Both the position numbers and the translations under genes were made by a program. A stretch of 64,000 bases of DNA from Nereida sp024640765 (lineage in GTDB: Bacteria; Pseudomonadota; Alphaproteobacteria; Rhodobacterales; Rhodobacteraceae): NCBI GenBank assembly GCA_024640765.1, contig JAHEEK010000002.1, positions 62,001 to 126,000 on the forward strand. Direction: 5' to 3'. Below are positions 17,891 to 25,631 of the stretch, in pieces (the first letter of the stretch is position 1; every line of letters starts with the position of its first letter). The notes under the pieces are model-generated. The model searched no databases. It had not been told where the DNA came from and saw only the letters and a program-made list of their open reading frames with translations.

Positions 17891-18262
17891 TCAAGACGCA
17901 GCGCGCGCCTGGCGCCTTTTGTGCATGCGGAACAGCAGTGGTGCGAGTATCCGGTCATAGACGAAAACTGCTATTGGGTGGATGACGGGCAGAGCCACCA
18001 AATGTGCAAGCCAGCGAAAACGCGGCATTTCCCCCCATAAAATAGCAAAGGCATCCACACCGGCCACAAGTTTTCCCTCATGCAGCACATGAAGGCGCTT
18101 GGCCGCTTCATCAGGTGTTAGGCCAAGGGCATTAAGGTCCGTCGCAGTCAGGTCCGTGAACGTCAGCGGCAGGGCCTTAGCTTGCGCATAGCGGGCGTAT
18201 CCGTTGACCTCGCGCGAGCAAATTGGGCACGATCCGTTGTATATGATCTCTGTCTTTTCCAT
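17891..18262 (-). CDS. DCC-family thiol-disulfide oxidoreductase-like protein
   Basis: 123 residues from the ATG at 18262. The family's DxxCxxC motif appears here as NGSCPICSREV, with Asn in place of the usual Asp, followed by a thioredoxin-like fold and the DCC-typical VDAFAILWGEMPRFRWLA. The function of this family is not established; the CxxC pair suggests a redox role. An upstream extension of 48 codons overlaps the leader region of the divergent M48 gene and lacks similarity, so I rejected it. It lies upstream of the nitroreductase gene with a 53-bp gap. Confidence 0.82.
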   Translation of the reverse strand: MEKTEIIYNGSCPICSREVNGYARYAQAKALPLTFTDLTATDLNALGLTPDEAAKRLHVLHEGKLVAGVDAFAILWGEMPRFRWLAHLVALPVIHPIAVFVYDRILAPLLFRMHKRRQARAAS

Positions 18263-18381
18263 ATTTAGCAGATAGTCTTGGCTTTTGGTTTTGACAGGGG
18301 GTGCGGCGAAAGGGGCTGGCTCTTTTTGTGGCGCTGCTGATAATGTGCGGGACAGTTTTGGGACGTAAAGGACGTTTGAGT

Positions 18382-19104
18382 ATGCGTGTTTGGTTGGTTT
18401 TTGCACTTATGTTTTTGGCTGCGTGCCAACCGTCTGGGGTAGATAGTAGCAAGCCTTCTTTTGAAGGTATTCCTGAACAAACGGGACAAAGCAGCGATGG
18501 CTCAGCCCTTGGGTTGCGCGCGGGCACGCAAGCGTTTGCGCGCGCGGTAGCACGGGTTGAGCCTGTTGCCGAGCGGATGTGCGCGCGTTCCACCAAGGGG
18601 CTGAATTGCGATTTCAAAATCCTGCTTGATGATAATCCGCGCAAACCGCCGAATGCATTTCAAACTCTTGAACGGTCTGGCAGGCCTGTCATCGTGTTTA
18701 CGGCGTCCCTGTTGGCCCGTGCCCATAACGATGATGAGATTGCCTTTGTCTTGGGGCATGAAGCGGCGCATCACATCAAAAACCATCTGGCACGCCAGCG
18801 CACCAATGCCATCGCGGGAGCGGTGCTTTTGGGTAACTTGGCTACCCTGACGGGTGCGGGTGCCATTGGTGTGCAAACGGCTCAGGAACTTGGGGCGGCT
18901 GTGGGCGCGCGCAGCTATTCCAAAGATTTTGAGTTGGAAGCAGACCGTCTGGGCACAGTGATCACCGCACGTGCGGGGTACGACCCTGTGCTTGGTTCTA
19001 AGTTTTTTACGCGCATTCCTGATCCGCGGGACCGCTTTTTAGGAACGCACCCGCCGAACGCGGACCGTGTTAAGGCCGTGCGTGATACTGCCGCTAAACT
19101 GTAA
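18382..19104 (+). CDS. M48-family zinc metalloprotease, lipoprotein
   Basis: 240 residues. The N-terminus is a lipoprotein signal peptide (VWLVFALMFLAAC, lipobox LAAC), predicting a mature protein anchored in the cell envelope and processed by Lgt, which is encoded in this window. The catalytic zinc motif is HEAAHHIKNHLARQ, and a second conserved motif FELEADRLG follows about 60 residues later, as in BepA/LoiP-like M48 proteases, which degrade misfolded outer-membrane proteins. The start at 18382 is chosen because it begins the signal peptide. It ends 12 bp before the convergent rimO stop. Confidence 0.9.
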   Translation: MRVWLVFALMFLAACQPSGVDSSKPSFEGIPEQTGQSSDGSALGLRAGTQAFARAVARVEPVAERMCARSTKGLNCDFKILLDDNPRKPPNAFQTLERSGRPVIVFTASLLARAHNDDEIAFVLGHEAAHHIKNHLARQRTNAIAGAVLLGNLATLTGAGAIGVQTAQELGAAVGARSYSKDFELEADRLGTVITARAGYDPVLGSKFFTRIPDPRDRFLGTHPPNADRVKAVRDTAAKL

Positions 19105-19116
19105 GGTATCGCTGAC

Positions 19117-20502
19117 TTAGCGTGTGTTCACAGCACCCCAAAGGTCATACTCAGACGCCTCATCCACGGTCACGGATACGATTTCGCCAACTTGTAGGGC
19201 GCCGGTGTTTTCGTCGATGAAAAGGTTGCCATCAATCTCGGGGGCATCGGCTTTGGTTCGGCATGTGGCCACGCCGTCCTCATCGATGTCATCAATGATC
19301 ACATCCATTGTGTGCCCCACTTTTGCGGCAAGCTTTTGGGCGGAAATGGCTTGGGCTTTCTCCATGAAACGGTTCCAGCGGTCTTGTTTAACTTCCGCTG
19401 GCACATGGTCTGGCAACGCGTTTGATCGCGCACCGTCCACGTTTTCATATTGAAAACATCCGACACGATCGAGCTGTGCTTCATCAAGCCAATCGAGCAA
19501 CGTCTGGAACTCGGCCTCGGTCTCGCCCGGATAGCCCACAATAAACGTAGAGCGCAGCGTGATGTCGGGGCAGGTCGCCCGCCAAGCTGCGATTTCGTCT
19601 AAGGTTTTTGAGGCCGCAGCGGGGCGCGCCATGCGTTTTAGTAAATCAGGGTGCGCATGCTGAAACGGAATATCAAGATAGGGCAGAACACCACTTGTAG
19701 GGTCCGCCATCAAGGGGATCATGTCGCGCACGTGTGGGTACGGATAGACATAATGCAGGCGGATCCACGCGCCAAGTGTTCCCAAATCACGGGCCAAGTC
19801 AGTGATATGTGCGCGATGACCGCGATCTTCGGCATGTTTTATGTCAACGCCGTAGGCCGATGTGTCCTGACTAATGACCAGTAGTTCACGTACTCCTGCA
19901 TCGACCAGCTTTTCGGCCTCACGGATCACCGCATGAGCAGGGCGACTTACAAGGCGGCCGCGCATGTCAGGGATGATGCAGAACTTACACTTGTGGTTAC
20001 AGCCTTCGGAAATTTTCAGGTAGCTGTAGTGGCGCGGTGTCAGGCTGACGCCGGTCGCGGGCAGCAGATCGATGAAGGGATCAGGCGCAGGTGGCACAGC
20101 CGCATGAACCGCGTCCAGAACCTGTTCATACTGATGGGGGCCAGTGACGGCCAAAATATTGGGATGATGTTCGCGAATATAATCAGGCTCCGCGCCCAGA
20201 CAGCCGGTGACAATCACCTTACCGTTTTCAACCAAAGCCTCGCCGATGGCATCAAGGCTTTCGGCCTTGGCGCTGTCTAGAAAACCACAGGTGTTCACGA
20301 TGACAGCATCCGCACCGGTATAATCTGGGCTGATGGCATAGCCTTCTGCACGCAGGCGAGTAAGGATCCGTTCACTATCAACCAGCGCTTTCGGACAGCC
20401 AAGAGACACCATTCCAAGGGTAGGCTGGCCACTGCGTGGTTGCTTACCAAAGCGCGCTTGTGGCGCCAGATCGGGACGAATGTTTGGAGGGTTCTCAGCC
20501 AT
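19117..20502 (-). CDS. rimO: Ribosomal protein uS12 methylthiotransferase RimO
   Basis: 461 residues. This radical-SAM enzyme adds a methylthio group to Asp88 of ribosomal protein S12. The N-terminal UPF0004 domain contains GMVSLGCPKALVDSER; the radical-SAM cluster is EGCNHKCKFCIIPDMRG; a C-terminal TRAM domain follows. I chose MAENPPN (20502) over a Met five codons upstream because it fits the usual N-terminus, but both are possible. It lies downstream of gcrA on the same strand, with a terminator-like hairpin between them. Confidence 0.95.
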   Translation of the reverse strand: MAENPPNIRPDLAPQARFGKQPRSGQPTLGMVSLGCPKALVDSERILTRLRAEGYAISPDYTGADAVIVNTCGFLDSAKAESLDAIGEALVENGKVIVTGCLGAEPDYIREHHPNILAVTGPHQYEQVLDAVHAAVPPAPDPFIDLLPATGVSLTPRHYSYLKISEGCNHKCKFCIIPDMRGRLVSRPAHAVIREAEKLVDAGVRELLVISQDTSAYGVDIKHAEDRGHRAHITDLARDLGTLGAWIRLHYVYPYPHVRDMIPLMADPTSGVLPYLDIPFQHAHPDLLKRMARPAAASKTLDEIAAWRATCPDITLRSTFIVGYPGETEAEFQTLLDWLDEAQLDRVGCFQYENVDGARSNALPDHVPAEVKQDRWNRFMEKAQAISAQKLAAKVGHTMDVIIDDIDEDGVATCRTKADAPEIDGNLFIDENTGALQVGEIVSVTVDEASEYDLWGAVNTR

Positions 20503-20515
20503 TTGACGCTCTTTC

Positions 20516-20547
20516 ATAAAAAGAGGCGCGTCCTTGTGAAACGCGCC
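20516..20547 (-). terminator. Hairpin with T run between gcrA and rimO
   Basis: GGCGCGT and ACGCGCC form a 7-bp stem with a 9-base loop; on the minus strand a T-rich run follows. It lies 70-100 bp past the gcrA stop and just before rimO, so rimO probably has its own promoter or depends on readthrough. Confidence 0.65.
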
Positions 20548-20570
20548 GCCCTTCGGTCTTTCGTGTTATT

Positions 20571-20597
20571 TTGTTCAAAAATATCCCCGCCGGAGGC
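20571..20597 (-). repeat. Dispersed intergenic element, copy B
   Basis: On the minus strand GCCTCCGGCGGGGATATTTT followed by TGAACAA; matches the core of copies A (8428) and C (24622). It lies 23 bp after the gcrA stop. Confidence 0.55.
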
Positions 20598-20619
20598 ATG
20601 TGCCACAGCGCACAAAATA

Positions 20620-21186
20620 TTACCGACGGCGATCGCGGCGCGATGACATGGGTTGGAATGCTACGCCGACGTGCGCCTCGCAGTAGGGCTTGCCTGCTTT
20701 CACGGGAAGTCCGCAGAACCAGAAATCTTCGGTCGAAGGGTCACCAACCGGCCACTTGCACGTGCGTTCGGTCAGTTCCATCAAGCCAATTTTCTTGGAT
20801 TTTTTCTCGATTTCGTTGACCTTGGCGAGAGCCTCTGGGCTGATCTCATTCGCGGACGGCTGAGGTGGCAAGGGCTGCCCCGCGGGAATAATTGCACGGC
20901 GACCAGCGACTTTGGGCTGCGGGGGCGGTGCAGCACTCTCAGTCTTTGGTTGCGGCTTCGCTGCGGGCACCGGCGCGGGTTTCTTGCCCTCCGCTTTGGG
21001 CGCTTTTTCTTTTGCGGCGGCTTTCGCACCTGCACTACCTGCACGATTTGACAGGCCAAGGCGGTGCACCTTGCCAATAACAGCGTTACGGGTCACGCCG
21101 CCAAGCTCTTTTGCGATTTGGCTGGCCGATTGTCCCTCGCCCCACATTTTCTTCAGGATTTCGACGCGTTCATCGGTCCAGGACAT
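20620..21186 (-). CDS. gcrA: GcrA-family cell-cycle regulator
   Basis: 188 residues. GcrA is an alphaproteobacterial sigma-70-associated transcription factor that acts at promoters bearing CcrM-methylated GANTC sites. The N-terminal 45 residues are the conserved DNA-binding part (SWTDERVEILKKMWGEGQSA, then RNAVIGKVHRLGLSNR). A long Ala/Pro/Lys-rich linker at about residues 50-115 follows, and the C-terminal sigma-interacting region has RTCKWPVGDPS and FWFCGLPV. The linker is low-complexity, as in relatives. It diverges from an ABC-2 permease gene across 111 bp. Confidence 0.95.
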   Translation of the reverse strand: MSWTDERVEILKKMWGEGQSASQIAKELGGVTRNAVIGKVHRLGLSNRAGSAGAKAAAKEKAPKAEGKKPAPVPAAKPQPKTESAAPPPQPKVAGRRAIIPAGQPLPPQPSANEISPEALAKVNEIEKKSKKIGLMELTERTCKWPVGDPSTEDFWFCGLPVKAGKPYCEAHVGVAFQPMSSRRDRRR

Positions 21187-21297
21187 TCAATGTTCCACTT
21201 TATGTTAGGGCCCGTTAGGGAGGGGCTTGAGTTCTCTGCCACAGCGCTATTCTAGTCAGGCAGACCAGCAGATACAACCAACCAAGGTGCCTTTTCA

Positions 21298-22113
21298 ATG
21301 ACTGATAGCAACCTGAGTTTAGGGCAGCTGGGCGCACGCCGTTTTGGACGGGTCAATTGGCTCGGTACGCGCACGTTGGCCGAACGCGAAATTCGCCGAT
21401 TTTTGAACGTTTGGACCCAGACTTTGATGGCTCCAATGATCACGGCGGGCCTGTTTTTATTGGTGTTCAACTTGGCGGTGGGCCCACGGCGAGGGGACGT
21501 TATGGGAATGCCATTCATGGTGTTTATCACGCCGGGTGTTTTGATGATGACCGTGATCCAAAATGCATTTGCAAATACATCGAGTTCAATCTTGGTGGCG
21601 AAAGTTCAGGGAAATATTGTTGATACATTGATGCCACCACTGTCTGCGGTAGAGATGGTGTTGGGGTATGTGGCTGGTGCGATCGTGCGCGGGCTTATCG
21701 TAGCGGTTTGCATTGCTATTGTAGGTCTTGGGTATTTTGGCGTTTGGCCTGCGCATCCGCTTTGGGCTTTGATGTTCGTTGTGCTGGGCGGTGCTTTGAT
21801 GGGCGGTCTTGGCATTATTGCCGGTACTTTCGCCAATAAATTTGATCAAATGGCAGCAATCACCAATTTCATCGTGACGCCGTTGGCGTTCTTGTCAGGT
21901 ACTTTTTATTCGGTCAGTGACCTACCACAGGTGATGTATGTGTTAAGCCACGTAAACCCGTTTTTCTATCTGATCGATGGTGTCCGATACGGTGTGTTGG
22001 GTATTTCTGACAGCTCACCTTGGCTTGGTCTGGGCGTATGTTTGGCAACGACTACCCTTATTTTGGGTGTCTGTTGGTGGTGGTTTCGTACGGGCTACCG
22101 GATCAAAGCTTAG
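21298..22113 (+). CDS. ABC-2 type transporter permease
   Basis: 271 residues with six hydrophobic segments and a short N-terminal cytosolic part containing the AEREIRRFLNVWTQTL helix. The pattern GTFYSVSDLPQVMYVLSHVNP followed by DGVRYG is the ABC2_membrane signature shared by permeases exporting drugs or polysaccharides. The cognate ATPase is not adjacent, and the substrate is unknown. The 3' end overlaps the convergent EamA gene by 11 bp. Confidence 0.88.
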   Translation: MTDSNLSLGQLGARRFGRVNWLGTRTLAEREIRRFLNVWTQTLMAPMITAGLFLLVFNLAVGPRRGDVMGMPFMVFITPGVLMMTVIQNAFANTSSSILVAKVQGNIVDTLMPPLSAVEMVLGYVAGAIVRGLIVAVCIAIVGLGYFGVWPAHPLWALMFVVLGGALMGGLGIIAGTFANKFDQMAAITNFIVTPLAFLSGTFYSVSDLPQVMYVLSHVNPFFYLIDGVRYGVLGISDSSPWLGLGVCLATTTLILGVCWWWFRTGYRIKA

Positions 22114-22975
22114 CCTGGCCTTCGCGCCATGCCAAAAGAAGTGCTCCAGTAAGAATTGTGATGGCACCTAGGATTGAGATTGCGTTCGGCATGATGTCGA
22201 AAATTACCAAGTCGTAAATGGTCGCGAAAACCAGTGTGCTGTAGCTGAACACAACAATGAAGCTGGCCTCTGCGCGCTTCATTGCGTTCACAAAACATGT
22301 CTGGGCGCAGGCCATAAGTGCGCCAAGGGCTGCAAGCGCAATCCATTGCTGGACTGTTGGAGGATGCCAAAACGCGATGACTGCAACTGATGCTACGATG
22401 CATCCGATAAAATTATTGGTTAGTAGAATTTGAAACATCGGCTCGCGTCCTGACAGCCGTTTAATGAAAATCAATTCAACACCCAGAAAAAACGCGGCCC
22501 CAAGCGCCAAAAGTGCAGCTGGCTGAAAACTATCTGGTCCCGGACGCAACAATATGAACGCGCCGGTAAGGGCGATTGCTGCCGCACTCCAACGCCATGG
22601 CCCAACTTTTTCACCCAGTAGTAACGCGGCCAAAGCCATACCAAACACTGGATTGAGGAAGCTAATGGCTGTCGCGTCCGAGAGTGGGATATAAGCGACA
22701 GTAGCAAACATCAGGCACACCCCACTGCCACCAAGGCTTGTGCGGCCAATGTGAAGTCCAAGGTTTGGCTTTGTGTTAAGGTGCCGCCAAAATGCCGGCA
22801 ACGTCATGCAAAGTGCCAAGAACGCAAAAACAAAACGACCATGGGTAATTTGTACCGGGTGCAGCGGTGCCCCAAGAGAATTTGTTCCAAGCGCTTTGGC
22901 CAGCACGGTGGTTGCCGCTATAAACATTGTGGCCGTTATCATCAAAACAACAGCCACCAAGTTTGAGCCATTCAC
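22103..22975 (-). CDS. DMT-superfamily transporter (EamA domains)
   Basis: 290 residues with ten predicted membrane helices in two EamA repeats; typical elements are the N-terminal AATTVLAKALGTN, LSDATAISFLNPVFGMALA and, in the second repeat, FSYSTLVFATIYD. The family exports amino acids, nucleotides or other metabolites; the substrate cannot be assigned. The start is GTG at 22975, overlapping the stop of the upstream small gene as GTGA, which argues for translational coupling. An ATG four bases on is out of frame. Confidence 0.88.
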   Translation of the reverse strand: MNGSNLVAVVLMITATMFIAATTVLAKALGTNSLGAPLHPVQITHGRFVFAFLALCMTLPAFWRHLNTKPNLGLHIGRTSLGGSGVCLMFATVAYIPLSDATAISFLNPVFGMALAALLLGEKVGPWRWSAAAIALTGAFILLRPGPDSFQPAALLALGAAFFLGVELIFIKRLSGREPMFQILLTNNFIGCIVASVAVIAFWHPPTVQQWIALAALGALMACAQTCFVNAMKRAEASFIVVFSYSTLVFATIYDLVIFDIMPNAISILGAITILTGALLLAWREGQAKL

Positions 22976-23313
22976 CTCAGGGAGGGGGGGGAGGAATGAC
23001 CTGATTTGCGCTTGGGGATGTGTTTGATGTCATGCCATGGGGCTTGTCGTTTTTTGCTAGACCTGTCCACAATTTTGTTTGGCTGTCTCGGATTGTTTGC
23101 ACGAGGTGTCGCAGTAGAGAAATCAACAGTGCCTTTTTCCAAGCGCAAGGTGGCTACAGGCTGGCCTGCAGAGCGGGGCAGTTCACGTGGGTCCGGATCA
23201 TAAGACGCGCTTTGATCCAGGGCTGCGCGCATTAAACTGCGGCGGCGCACCCACATGGCGAAACAAATTCCAACAAAGGTCGCGATGAAATACGTCATCC
23301 GCCCCGATAGCAT
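22972..23313 (-). CDS. Small membrane-anchored protein of unknown function
   Basis: 113 residues from the ATG at 23313 (or 108 from 23298). One hydrophobic stretch near the N-terminus (TYFIATFVGICFAMWV) is followed by Arg residues, implying an N-terminal anchor with a basic, polar cytosolic tail and no recognisable domain. Support for it being real is the GTGA stop-start overlap with the EamA gene and the plausible membrane anchor; there is no clear ribosome-binding site. I do not recognise the protein. Confidence 0.5.
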   Translation of the reverse strand: MLSGRMTYFIATFVGICFAMWVRRRSLMRAALDQSASYDPDPRELPRSAGQPVATLRLEKGTVDFSTATPRANNPRQPNKIVDRSSKKRQAPWHDIKHIPKRKSGHSSPPSLR

Positions 23314-23451
23314 GTCATTGATTAAGAAATCGTTTGTCTAAGTCTTACTCAGATCTGCACAGGCCAGCTTGCATTAATCATGTCTAACTTGACAGGTTCG
23401 CGGGCTTAGCCCATCCCTTGGCACTCGCATAATTCAAAAGGACGCTATGCT

Positions 23452-24621
23452 ATGATCCCGTCTATTCTTCCCACCTATAATCGTGCCCCTTTGACGTTTG
23501 TCAAAGGTGAAGGCTCTTGGTTAGTGGAAGCTGACGGCCGACGCTTTTTGGATATGGCGGCGGGCATTGCGGTGATGTCTTTGGGACACCGTCATCCAGC
23601 GGTTGTTTCAGCACTTTGTCATCAGGCTGAAAACCTCTGGCACACATCAAACCTGTATCAGATCGAGGGGCAGCAGACCCTCGCCGATACGCTTGTTGCG
23701 CATACATTCGCGGACACTGTTTTCTTCACGAACTCAGGTACCGAAAGCTGTGAGCTAGCAGTCAAAATGGCCCGTAAGTATTTTCACGCCCGCGGTGAGG
23801 ATCGGACAGAAATCATTGCGTTCAACGGCTCTTTCCATGGCCGCTCAAGTGCTGGTATCGCGGCAGCAGGGTCTGCGAAGATGACCGAAGGCTTCGGCCC
23901 TCTTTTGCCAGGATTTACCCACTTGGACATTGGCGATCATGACGGCTTACGCGCGGCAATTACAGATAAGACATGTGCCGTAATCGTTGAGCCTGTCTTG
24001 GGTGAGGGCGGGATCATTCCGGTCCCTGAACAATGCCTTAAGGGCCTGCGTGACCTGTGCGATGCCACTGGTACTTTGCTTATCTTGGACGAAGTCCAAT
24101 GCGGTGTCGGTCGTACAGGTAAGCTTTTTGCGCATGAATGGTCCGGTATTTCACCTGATATCATGATGGTCGCAAAAGGTATCGGTTCCGGATTTCCGCT
24201 GGGCTGTGTGCTAGCGACGGAAAATGCGGCAAGCGGCATGAGTGCGGGAACCCACGGCAGCACGTACGGTGGCAACCCGCTTGGGTGTGCGGTCGGCAAT
24301 GCTGTGATGGATATTATCGCGCAAAGCGACTTTCTTGATGACGTAGAGCGCAAAGGTACCCTTCTGAAAACCTTGCTTGATGATCTTGTGGAGAAACACA
24401 GCGCTGTTTTTGAACTGGCGCGTGGGGCAGGCCTCATGGCGGGTCTTAAGTGTCGGTTGCCTGTTGGTGATGTGCTTAGCGCGAGCTACACCCAAGAGCT
24501 TTTGGTGGTGCCAGCAGGTGACAACACATTGCGACTTCTTCCGGCGTTAACCGTAACTGATACAGAGCTTAAAGATGCCGTCGCACGCCTTGATCGCGCA
24601 GCGGCCAGTCTGTCGGCCTAA
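23452..24621 (+). CDS. argD: Acetylornithine aminotransferase
   Basis: 389 residues. A class III PLP aminotransferase that converts N-acetylglutamate semialdehyde to N-acetylornithine in arginine synthesis; it may also act on N-succinyl-diaminopimelate semialdehyde for lysine. Motifs: FTNSGTESCELAVKMARKY, the cofactor-contacting LDEVQCGVGRTG, and the Schiff-base Lys242 in MMVAKGIGSG. AAAGGA precedes the ATG. It is followed by argF after 73 bp that contain a GC-rich hairpin. A weak TTGACA at 23389 could be its -35. Confidence 0.93.
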   Translation: MIPSILPTYNRAPLTFVKGEGSWLVEADGRRFLDMAAGIAVMSLGHRHPAVVSALCHQAENLWHTSNLYQIEGQQTLADTLVAHTFADTVFFTNSGTESCELAVKMARKYFHARGEDRTEIIAFNGSFHGRSSAGIAAAGSAKMTEGFGPLLPGFTHLDIGDHDGLRAAITDKTCAVIVEPVLGEGGIIPVPEQCLKGLRDLCDATGTLLILDEVQCGVGRTGKLFAHEWSGISPDIMMVAKGIGSGFPLGCVLATENAASGMSAGTHGSTYGGNPLGCAVGNAVMDIIAQSDFLDDVERKGTLLKTLLDDLVEKHSAVFELARGAGLMAGLKCRLPVGDVLSASYTQELLVVPAGDNTLRLLPALTVTDTELKDAVARLDRAAASLSA

Positions 24622-24668
24622 CTTCTTTTGTTTTCAAATATCCCGGGGGACCGAGGGCAGTGCCCCCG
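24622..24668. repeat. Dispersed intergenic element, copy C, with GC-rich hairpin
   Basis: CTTCTTTTGTTTTCAAATAT then CCCGGGGG directly follows the argD stop, and CGGGGG (24644-24649) pairs with CCCCCG (24663-24668) around a 13-base loop. It shares its AAATATCCC core with the other two copies (read on the opposite strand). No T run follows, so it may modulate rather than end the argD-argF transcript. Confidence 0.55.
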
Positions 24669-24694
24669 CTTCGCCACTTACAAGGGGAAAACCC

Positions 24695-25621
24695 ATGAAC
24701 CACTTTCTTGATATCCACAAAACATCCGCTGAAAATTTGCGCGCGATGATCGATAGCGCAAAATCGGTGAAATCGGCGCGCGCTGGGCTGCCCAAAGCCG
24801 CACCTGATCAGGACTTGCCCCTCAAAGATCGAATGGTGGCGTTGATTTTTGAAAAGCCATCAACACGGACCCGTGTCAGCTTTGACGTAGGCGTGCGCCA
24901 AATGGGCGGCCAAACAATGGTGCTGTCAGGGACGGACATGCAACTTGGTCATGGTGAAAGCATCGCGGATACCGCGCGTGTTTTGTCCCGTTACGTCGAT
25001 ATGATTATGATCCGCACGTTTGAGGAAACAACCCTTTTGGAGCTGGCCGAGCACGCGAGTGTTCCCGTGATAAACGGGCTGACAAACCGGACACACCCCT
25101 GCCAGATCATGGCGGATATCCAAACATTTGAAGAGCATCGCGGCCCCATCAAAGGTAAGAAAGTTGTCTGGTGCGGTGACGGAAATAACGTTTGCGCATC
25201 GTTCTTGCACGCGGCGGGGCAATTCGGATTTGACCTTACCTTCACGGGCCCTGAGCCGCTTGATCCTGAGGCTGAGTTTGTTGATCTTGCGCGCGCCAAG
25301 GGCAGCACCGTTGAGATCATTCGCGACCCGATTGAAGCGGTTCAAGGCGCCGATCTGGTGGTGGCTGACACATGGGTTTCGATGCATGACAGCCAAACCA
25401 CAAAAGAACGCCGCCACAATCAATTGCGCGGGTATCAGGTTAATGATGCTTTGATGGCACATGCCAAAGACGATGCATTGTTCATGCACTGCTTGCCTGC
25501 CCACCGTGAGGAAGAAGCAACATCTTCGGTGATGGACGGAAAGCATTCGGTCATTTTTGACGAGGCTGAAAACCGGTTACATGCGCAAAAAGCGGTCATG
25601 CGTTGGTGCATGCAAGGGTGA
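24695..25621 (+). CDS. argF: Ornithine carbamoyltransferase
   Basis: 308 residues. It joins carbamoyl phosphate to ornithine to make citrulline. The carbamoyl-phosphate site is FEKPSTRTRVSFDV, followed by RTFEE, TNRTHPCQIMAD, and the ornithine site MHCLPAHREEE. The ATG at 24695 is preceded by AAGGGG. It is the second gene of argD-argF; its carbamoyl phosphate comes from CarAB, with carB in this window. It ends 10 bp before the convergent hrpB stop. Confidence 0.96.
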   Translation: MNHFLDIHKTSAENLRAMIDSAKSVKSARAGLPKAAPDQDLPLKDRMVALIFEKPSTRTRVSFDVGVRQMGGQTMVLSGTDMQLGHGESIADTARVLSRYVDMIMIRTFEETTLLELAEHASVPVINGLTNRTHPCQIMADIQTFEEHRGPIKGKKVVWCGDGNNVCASFLHAAGQFGFDLTFTGPEPLDPEAEFVDLARAKGSTVEIIRDPIEAVQGADLVVADTWVSMHDSQTTKERRHNQLRGYQVNDALMAHAKDDALFMHCLPAHREEEATSSVMDGKHSVIFDEAENRLHAQKAVMRWCMQG

Positions 25622-25631
25622 GCGGCGTCGC

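Noticed and set aside
20926..21050. Ala/Pro/Lys-rich stretch within gcrA as a possible separate repeat element
   Set aside because: It is the normal low-complexity linker of GcrA proteins.
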